NCBI GenBank assembly: GCA_958298945.1
Contig: OY282605.1
Location: 124,430,267 to 124,494,266 of the forward strand
Source of the DNA: Atherix ibis
Lineage: Eukaryota; Arthropoda; Insecta; Diptera; Athericidae
Direction of reading: 5' to 3'
Length of the DNA stretch: 64,000 bases
The position numbers and the translations under genes are program-made. Positions 56,881 through 64,000 of the stretch are shown in pieces. Position 1 is the stretch's first letter, and every line of letters starts with the position of its first letter. The notes beneath the pieces were generated by a model. That model did not search any database. It worked only from the letters and a program-made list of their open reading frames with translations, and was not told where the DNA came from.

Positions 56881-57216
56881 CTGAGATTGTTCTACTGCAA
56901 TTTATGATTCGCGATTTTGATTGCTTACGAGTACAGAAAGTGAAAACAAATATTTAAAAAAAAAAAAATTTTTTTTTCTCGTGTATAATCTCGCTTAATC
57001 TAACTTAGAGTTATTGGGAAAAATAAGTGAAGCCAGAAACAATAAAACTGAGTAGACACTATAATAAAGTGAATTTGTGAAACAGTACAATAAAACTGAC
57101 TTGTGTGTTAAGTTTCCATAGGCAGAAGCTGCATAGCGGTACTCTGCTTGTGCGTGATTTAAAAATAGATTTTGTACTGCAAAATTGTACTAAGTTATAA
57201 AGAAATTTTAATAGTT

Positions 57217-58528
57217 ATGCCGCGTAAGCGGTCAACGACACCGTCAGTTAAAACTACGGATTCCGCTACGGACTCGTTAAAACTACGGACTGCAAAGAAG
57301 CAAAAGCAAGTAGCGAAGCCAACAACTAGCCAGCCATCGTGCAGCAACAGATTCGCTGCTTTAGCGCTTCCAGATGCGATTGCTTCTAATGGCGATATTG
57401 GGGCGGACAAACAGAGGACACCGCCCATTTACGTTAAAAACGTCACCAATTTTGGTGATTTAGGCCGTGCCATTAGTAAACTTGTTGGTACGAGTGAATT
57501 CGCATGCAAGGCCCATCCAAAAGGTCTTGCAATTTACACAGAGAGCGGCGCCTCTTACAGAAGTGTTGTTAAGTACTTGGAAGAGACTAAATCTGAATTT
57601 CACACGTACCAGCCTAAAAATTTAAAGGCTTTCCGTGTAGTGATTCGCCACCTACATCATACTACACCGGTGGACGACATCAAAAAGTGTGATGGAAGTG
57701 CTTGGTTTCGTTGTGCGCAACATCAACAACGTTAAAAGCAAAGGACAAGAGGGTCGATGTCTTCCACTATTTTTTGTGGACTTAGAACCCTCAGCGAGGA
57801 ACAATGAAATTTTAAAAATGGACACATTGTTCTACACAAGAATTAAAGTAGAGGAACCGTATCCGCAAAAGGATACTGTGCAATGCCACAGGTGCCAGGA
57901 ATTTGGACACTCCAAAGCCTATTGTAGGCACCCGCCTAAATGTGTTAAATGTGCTGGTGAACATTTGACATCTTCATGCTAAAAAGAGAGGACAAGCTCA
58001 GCTAAGTGCGTCCACTGCATGGGTGCACATCCAGCAAACTATAAGGGTTGTGCTACCTACAAGACTCTAGAAGCTAAAACAAAACCACAGAGAGCACAAA
58101 TTCCGCATACAAGCTACGTAGTACCGACCATTTCATATGCATCAGTAGCATCAGGTCAACCTCAACACCGAGAACAACAACACCAGACGCAGCAACAGCA
58201 GCAGCAGCCACATCAACAACATCAACAACTACAGCAGCCACAACAGCAACATCAACAAGGACAAAATTCGAATAATAATATCCCGTCAGGAGTCTCCGAA
58301 ATTCAACAAGAAACAAACCGACAGCAATATCAGCAGCCAAACTTACAACAACAACAACAATATAGTAAGAACTATATTCCCCCTCCGTCATTTTCGTCCC
58401 ACGATATATCCTCAATGTTCTCCCAACTAACTAACTCACTTGTACAGGAATTAAATAAAATACTAACACCTCTTGTAAATGCGTTAATGTCCATTGTGTC
58501 AGTTTTAACGTCCGCCGCTCAGAAATAA
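57217..58528 (+). pseudogene. LINE ORF1 (gag-like nucleic-acid-binding protein)
   Basis: The start is chosen at ATG 57217 (MPRKRSTTPSVKTTDS). The N-terminal half is basic and Ser/Thr-rich, then PPIYVKNVTNFGDLGRAISK begins the RNA-recognition-like gag domain (LKAFRVVIRHLHHTTPVDDI). A one-base frameshift near 57685 is followed by VMEVLGFVVRNINNVK, LPLFFVDLEPSARNNEILK and zinc knuckles (CHRCQEFGHSKAYC, KCVKCAGEH). A TAA at 57980-57982 interrupts them before KCVHCMGAHPANYKGC. The C-terminus is a long Gln/His-rich tract (about 58160-58370). The stop TAA (58526-58528) is immediately followed by the ORF2 ATG. Confidence 0.88.
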
Positions 58529-61287
58529 ATGTCTTCCTGTACAGCAAATTCCCTTACAATCCTCCTTTGGAATGCTAATGGACTGAGTTCCAAACGACCA
58601 GAACTTGACTTATTACTACATGACAAACGAATAGACGTAATACTCATTAAAGAAACACACTTTACGTCCAGGTCCAACTTCTACATACGCGACTACACAA
58701 CGTTCAGGACCGACCACCCTGACAATACTACCCACGGTGGCACTGCTATCCTCATTAGAAATTCTTTATCCTTTTCTTTTCATTCCTATATTGCAGAAGA
58801 TTTTCTTCAATCCACCGCAATATCAATTGACTGTTCCCCTGTCCCCTTAACTATTGCCGCAACATATTGCCCTTCTAATAAACCTATAAACTCCCTTGAA
58901 TTTAGGTCATTTTTCCAAGCTCTTGGGAATTCATTCATTGCTGGTGGTGACTTTAACGCCAAGTCTCCAATCCCCGTGGCACAATGGGGCTGCCGAGTCT
59001 CCAATCCCCGTGGGATTATTCTTAACCAAGTGCTTTCATCCTCTCCCTACCAAGTCATCTCTCCTCCGACTCCCACTTACTGGCCAACTTCCAGATCTAA
59101 GCTTCCTGACATTCTAGATTACTTTATAACTAGTCCCATGAATTCCTCCAATATTAATATTAATTCACTCCTAGATCTTAACTCCGATCATAGCCCTATT
59201 CTACTAGTCCTCGATTCCCAATCCACTCCAAAAGTCAATGCGCCGAGACTTATTAATGGACCAATTGATTGGGAATTATTCAAACAATATATTGACGAGC
59301 ATTTAGACTTACGACAAAGCTTAAAAACAGAACAAGAACTAGATGACGCGGTACACAAGTTTACATGTTTATTACAAAACGCTACAGCCTTTTCGCAAAA
59401 AAGTAAAAACTCGAAACCTACACAAAACCTGACAATTCAACCATTAACAATTAGGCGTCTTATTACAGAAAAACGAAAAGCAAGAGCTCATTGGCAACAT
59501 ACAAGAATGCCCAGCGACAAAACCAAAGCGAACAAGCTGCAAAAAGAACTACATGACGAAATCACTAAATACAATACAGAACGTTTTAGAAACTACACTT
59601 CAACCCTAACGAAAAACAGAACTTTGTGGACTGCTACAAGACAAATACTATCTTATAGAAAAACAAACCACCCTTTAAGAAAAACTGACGGAACCTGGGC
59701 CAAAACGGACAAACATAAAGCAGACGCTTTTGCTGAACACCTTGAACAAACATTTACTCCACATGAGGACATATTAGATAGGACTCATTGCACTACAATC
59801 GAGACGGAACTATCCATTCCTTTACCCATGAGTCTTCCCCCTAAGGCAATCACTCCTTCCGAAGTTGCCAATTTAATCAAGTTCCTTCCCAAAAATAAAG
59901 CTCCTGGCTATGATCTGATTACCTCCAATATACTCCAACAACTCCCTAAAAGGGCAGTAGTTTTCCTTGCCACAATATATAATTCCATCCTTAGAACAAC
60001 ACATTTCCCAATCCTCTGGAAATTTGCCATTATTAAAATGATCCCTAAGCCCAATAACCAATAAACCGCCCCAGCTCCTACAGGCCAATAAGTCTTCTTC
60101 CACTACTCTCAAAAATCTTTGAAAAAATCCTCCTTCGCCGCTTACATCCTCTACTCGAATCTTCAAATTTAATTCCTAATCACCAATTTGGTTTCCGCGC
60201 CGAACACTCCACTACCCAGCAGTGTCATCGAGTTGTCGATTTCATTGCATCCTCTTTAGAAAGAAATAGTACTGTCCCGGTGTGTTTCTTGATATAAGTC
60301 AAGCTTTTGATAGAGTGTGGCACCGGGGTCTACTCTGGAAACTCAAGAGGTTCCTTCCTTCAACCTATTTCCTAATCCTAAGATCATTCCTTTCCGACCG
60401 ACACTTCCAATTAAATGAATCCAACGAACTCTCCAATATCACTCCGATATTGGCTGGGGTTCCTCAGGGTAGTATACTTGGACCCATCCTCTACAACATT
60501 TATACATCCGATATCCCAATCTGCCCTAATACCTTCTTTGCTACATACGCCGATGATACGGCCTGCCTTGCGTCTAGCGAAAATCCCCAACATGCTTCCG
60601 AAACTCTCCAACCTCCAACCTCTCCAACCTCCAGAATTCCAACCTCCAGAACAACATGCTTCCAAAATCCAAACCCTCCAGAACTGGTTTACTAAGTGGA
60701 GAATAAAAGTCAATGAACGTAAATCTATCCAGGTAACTTTCACTCTCCGTCGAGAGTCATGCCCTCCCATATACCTTAATGGCAGTGCCATACCTCAACA
60801 CACCGAAGCTCGGTATCTAGGATTGTACTTAGACAAACGCTTGACATGGAACCCACATACAAGACTTAAAAGACAAGAACTAAAAAGACGATACCTAAAA
60901 CTACTTCGACTTCTAGACAAACGTTCCAAACTTACTATAGACAGCAAAGTACTGTTATACAATACCTTACTGAAACCCATATGGACATACGGACTAGAAC
61001 TCTGGGGATCTACTAAGCCTTCTAATTCCCGTCGAATCCAATCCCTTCAATCAAAAATAGTCCGTACAATTGTCGATGCCCCCTTTTATGTTCGCAATAC
61101 TGTTATTCATCGTGACCTTAAAGTTCCATTTGTTTTTGACGTGGCTGTGTCTCGTTATAAAAAGTTCCGTTCCCGTGTCCTCAATCATAATAATCCTCTT
61201 GTTCAAGAACTATCCTCCATTTCCTTCCCTAGCAATACCCATCGAAGACTTAAGCGTCACTGGTCACGTGACTTACTAAAATACTGA
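58529..61287 (+). pseudogene. LINE ORF2 (apurinic-like endonuclease and reverse transcriptase)
   Basis: The ATG abuts the ORF1 stop. Endonuclease domain (residues 1-230): LLWNANGL, IKETHFT (catalytic Glu), GGDFNAK, LDYFIT and LNSDHSPIL, all expected motifs present. RT: KAPGYDLITSNILQQLP, then a 7-bp tandem duplication of CCAATAA plus one extra C near 60058-60072 creates a stop. RPISLLPLLSKIFEKIL and GFRAEHSTTQQC follow. One base is lost near 60280, then FLDISQAFDRVWHRGL (motif A), GVPQGSILGPILYNIY (B) and ATYADDTACL (catalytic YADD). Repeats of TCCAACCTC near 60605-60650 shift the frame again. The last 250 or so codons to TGA 61287 are open (WFTKWRIKVNERKS, ARYLGLYLDKRLTW). Not translatable as one protein. 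Confidence 0.92.
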
Positions 61288-61411
61288 GACTTAAAGAAAC
61301 ACACGCTAACACGAGGAACTTCATTGGATGTTTACTCCCCACAACCTTTCAAGCTAATGAATACTATAACTCAAATTTGCTTATTACTATGTTGTAGTTG
61401 TAAATATCTGT

Positions 61412-61432
61412 AAAAATAAAAAAAAAATAAAA
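61412..61432 (+). other. A-rich 3' tail of the LINE
   Basis: AAAAATAAAAAAAAAATAAA-type tail ending at the right target duplication, consistent with target-primed reverse transcription. Confidence 0.8.
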
Positions 61433-61444
61433 AATATCAGTTAC

Positions 61445-62205
61445 AATATTAATTAACTTGAGTAGTATTTAGTTATAGGTTAGCTCTTATGGATTTTACC
61501 AAGCTGCCACCAGTGGCACTAGAAATTTTGAACACCAACCAGGTGATATGTAGTTTTTGAGGTTATGTGTGTAAATTCGCATTTAATCATAGGTAAAAAT
61601 CGCATTTAATCATAGATTATTATAGAACTGGATATGAAATGCTGTCAAAATAAAAGAACTACTATGTTATGAGTCAAGCTGTTTAGTGGCGGGAAAAAAT
61701 TAAAAAAAAAATATTTTTTTATTTTAATGAGGACGTGAAGTCTTAGAGGGGTGGGTCTGATGAATAACCCGATCCGCCAGAAGACGAGGGAGTGACAGGA
61801 CATGCTTGTTGGTTAGCATTGCGGGATTATAGGGTAGTTTCTTTAACGGCTCACGTTCGCCTTCGCACCCATACATAATAAACTGGAGACACCAAGGTGT
61901 AAATTTCTTTACACATAGTGAAAAGGATATAGGCTAGGGAAGGAAAAAGGTCAAGATAAAATGATTATAAGAAAAAATTAATGGAAAAGAAAAAAATAGG
62001 TGTGATAGGGATCGAAGAGAGAGGAACTCTAGGCGTTATTTACTCCTTCCTGGCCGTCCCCAAAACCGCCCCTAGGCACTTCATTGGCCCGTTGTGATAT
62101 TGGAAGTTTCTCTCATCATTAGATCCGTCCTTCTAAGACTTCACATCCACATTAAAATAAAACATTTTAATTTTTTGCCACCAACCAACAGCTTAACCCT
62201 CTTTA
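61445..62205. other. Intergenic, no gene recognised
   Basis: Mixed composition around 61740-62100 (for example CCGATCCGCCAGAAGACGAG, and CCTGGCCGTCCCCAAAACCG near 62050). It may be the 3' part of an unidentified element, but no motif supports a call. Confidence 0.45.
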
Positions 62206-62209
62206 AACA

Positions 62210-62930
62210 GGGATACATTAAAACATGTCAAAAAAAATTTCGAAATAAACGAGCGATAGCAGGCGCCATTCATTGACTGTAATGTTGCGGCCAGCGTCAT
62301 CTTTGAAGAAATACGGACCGATGATTCCACCGGCCCATAAATCGCACCAAACAGTGCTTCTTGTTTTGCCTGCGGTTTTTCATCAGTAAAAAAGCGACAA
62401 TTTTGCTTATTCACAAACCCTATCAACCAAAAATGAGCTTCATCGCTAAACTCATTTTCATAATAAAAAAAAGGATTTTCCTCAAGTTGTTCTAAGGCCC
62501 ACTCACCGATAATTCGACGCTTTGGCAGGTCGTTCGGCTTTAGTTCTTGGACGAGCTGTATTTTATACGTTTTCAGACCAAGGATCTTGTTAAATCTTCC
62601 ACATAGTGGGGTAACACAATCACGGCGACGGATGGACAAATCGACGGCGGTCCAATAGCGTAAAATTGCCGCGAAATTTTGTTACTACGGCTGGAATTGG
62701 TTGCTCAGTAGGTTGATTATGACGACCATGAAATAGGGTAGAAGTGCGCGAAATACAGTTTTCACAGAGCACAAATTTTGATAATAAAATTCAATAATTT
62801 GTAAGCATTGTTCGGATGCCAGTCTTTTTATGATAAAATGGCAATGCTAACTGAGCACTGCGTTACGTGTCAAGAGTTATCTGTCAAAAATATAAACGTG
62901 AAAAACCAAACAGCAAAAAATCACCCTATA
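62210..62930 (-). mobile_element. DD41D element of the copy-A family, copy F (3'-truncated)
   Basis: The minus-strand 5' end, TATAGGGTGATTTTTTGCTG (from about 62931), matches the copy-A end repeat. The sequence runs to about 62210, where the transposase stops abruptly before the second catalytic region. It lacks the CTGCCATTGCAC insertion shared by copies A and E. Confidence 0.8.
62215..62840 (-). pseudogene. Decayed DD41D transposase (copy F)
   Basis: Early parts are frame-broken (SKFVLCENCISRT, HGRHNQPTEQPIPAVVTKF). From about 62600 the frame is open: ILGLKTYKIQLVQELKPNDL, PKRRIIGEWALEQLEENPFF and NEFSDEAHFWLIGFVNKQNC, with the first catalytic Asp intact. FTDEKPQAKQEALFGAIYGP continues to a frame change. 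The remainder of the catalytic core is deleted. Confidence 0.82.
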
Positions 62931-63949
62931 GTTTAAGTACTGGCTCACTTTTCTGTGTTTGGTTATTTGGCAGGATTGTTGTTTGACAGTTGTAATTGAA
63001 ATACAAATAAGGCGAGTAAATATATTATTTGTAGTTATATAATATTAAAAAATTGATTGAAACATCATTTATAAATGTTCAATTTTAATTGGTTAATTCG
63101 GGCGAAACTCGTCAATTTTTGGCAGCATTTGCAGTTGAAGTCTGTATTTACCGTCGGAATTGTGTTGTTACCAGTAGGATTGTGAAGGTTTTATAAATTT
63201 TGATAGCTGTTTTAGTTATCATTACTAGTTCTCGCCGGAATTGTATTTCGTGTGAACCCCTTTTTTTAAATCACTTTGAACGAGATTCAAAAGAGCAAAT
63301 GCTCGCATTTGTCTCGACTTCTAATGTCCGATATATGCTTCACCAGCCGTCCCCATGGACAATCGGCTGTTGAGCACACTGAACAAGTATGGACATGATA
63401 CACTGACAAGTTAGAGAAGTTTCATTGTATGACGATTCTATTGCTACACCGTTACATATACGCATACTACCCCATACGTAAGTTGAACTGCGATTTTTCT
63501 CCTCTTTCGCCATAATTTCTTGAGTGCATCTATGCCTTTCAACTGAAAAGGAGCAATGTCTGATCGAACTTATTCTCGTATTTCTCACTGATCCGAGGCA
63601 AGTTTAATTTGTTCCGCTAGAATGCACGTGTTCTCTTACATTATAAGCCAAACACAATAATTGCACATTGTTAATTGTGTCTGAGCAAGCGCATTTAATT
63701 ATTAGGCCATAGTTTTTCATTTATAAAAAGAAAAACTAATTTAATTTATAAACAAAAGATGTACTAAGCACTACGTTCCAAATAAGATGTCAAAATGTAC
63801 AATTAACATGGAACCGATAAATACTCTTCTTTAGTGAAATGAATGAAATACAATAGGCGAATTCGATTGGACTAATTTTGTAGACTCTCAATAAAATGAA
63901 CATATCACTGACAGCAGTAAAATACAAACTCACAATAGTCACCAACAAT
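62931..63949. other. Intergenic sequence with a weak minus-strand frame
   Basis: A minus-strand frame at 63340-63588 (MRNTRISSIRHCSFSVERHR, with later SSYNETSLTCQCIMSIL) has balanced composition and five Cys. It could be an exon, but I recognise no family and see no splice or promoter context. Confidence 0.4.
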
Positions 63950-64000
63950 ACTGAGTTTATTCACACATAAACAATAAAAACTGAGTTTACGCACACATAA
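63950..64000. repeat. Start of a possible 30-bp-period tandem repeat
   Basis: ACTGAGTTTATTCACACATAA (last base trimmed in motif comparisons) at 63950-63970 recurs at 63980-64000 with two changes, 30 bp apart. The window ends exactly at the second copy, so an array may continue. Confidence 0.6.

Larger units (their letters stand above)
56845..61432 (+). mobile_element. Full-length jockey-clade LINE, inactivated
   Basis: A 4,588-bp retrotransposon with 5' region, gag-like ORF1, ORF2 (endonuclease plus reverse transcriptase, no RNase H) and an A-rich 3' tail. It is flanked by a 12-bp target duplication. Full length at the 5' end is inferred from the duplication and from promoter-like elements at the very start. 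The element is old enough to have a frameshift and a stop in ORF1 and several frameshifts in ORF2, but the 3' tail and duplication are still clean. Confidence 0.92.

Noticed and set aside
58074..58415. 113-codon minus-strand frame rich in Val
   Set aside because: It is the reverse complement of the CAA/CAG (Gln) tract of the LINE gag and carries no information of its own.
60411..60791. 126-codon minus-strand frame in the LINE
   Set aside because: Antisense shadow of the reverse-transcriptase region.

Overview
This window is AT-rich, intron-bearing eukaryotic DNA dominated by decayed transposons. It is almost certainly an insect nuclear genome and probably a higher fly. The evidence is: several mariner (DD34D) and DD41D-spaced IS630/Tc1-mariner copies; a jockey-clade LINE with an Inr/DPE-type internal promoter; arthropod core-promoter spacing (TATA box about 33 bp before TCAGTT); and an 85-bp GT-AG intron. 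I see no rRNA, tRNA or CRISPR array and no prokaryotic gene organisation. The species is not identified.

Layout. 0-10 kb: DD41D copies A (298-1486), B (5045-5757) and C (8499-9874), a mauritiana-type mariner (5761-6948), and a mariner scrap (8030-8230). 10-20 kb: long AT-rich spacer, then two minus-strand mariners (14637-15932 and 17941-19158). 20-31 kb: a duplication/filler structure (20546-20920), a 50-bp-stem palindrome (22825-22946), a DD41D tail beside an unassigned open frame (about 23.0-23.5 kb), a hAT/CGGBP1-like fossil (about 26.5-27.1 kb), and DD41D copy E. 31-33 kb: a dispersed repeat split by a 630-bp internally deleted mariner that carries two fold-back palindromes, followed by another mariner end. 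38-41 kb: a decayed DD41D piece, then the one convincing host gene (39.57-40.4 kb), a paralogous empty site for the 31.8-kb mariner, and a 5'-truncated LINE with an RNase H domain. 44.7-45.7 kb: minus-strand LINE reverse-transcriptase remains. 51-55 kb: a mariner fragment and nested DD41D-type elements. 56.8-61.4 kb: a full-length jockey-clade LINE with a 12-bp target-site duplication. 62.2-62.9 kb: another DD41D copy.

The only gene with a complete set of signals (TATA, Inr, ATG, GT-AG intron, signal peptide, polyadenylation signals) encodes an unassigned 174-residue secreted protein: a Pro/Lys-rich segment, an RKKR cleavage motif, a two-cysteine helical region and a polyacidic tail. None of the transposases is intact, so no autonomous DNA transposon is present.

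I did not find a new enzymatic or defence system. The most unusual signal is mutational. Two loci have the same architecture: a unique segment, a 0.1-0.2 kb block copied from 1.7-2.8 kb downstream, then the unique segment again, with 2-4 bp microhomology at the junctions. Several palindromes also look like newly made inverted copies of adjacent DNA. Both patterns fit replication or repair template switching. Coordinates and identities were counted by eye, and family assignments rest on motif recognition without database searches.
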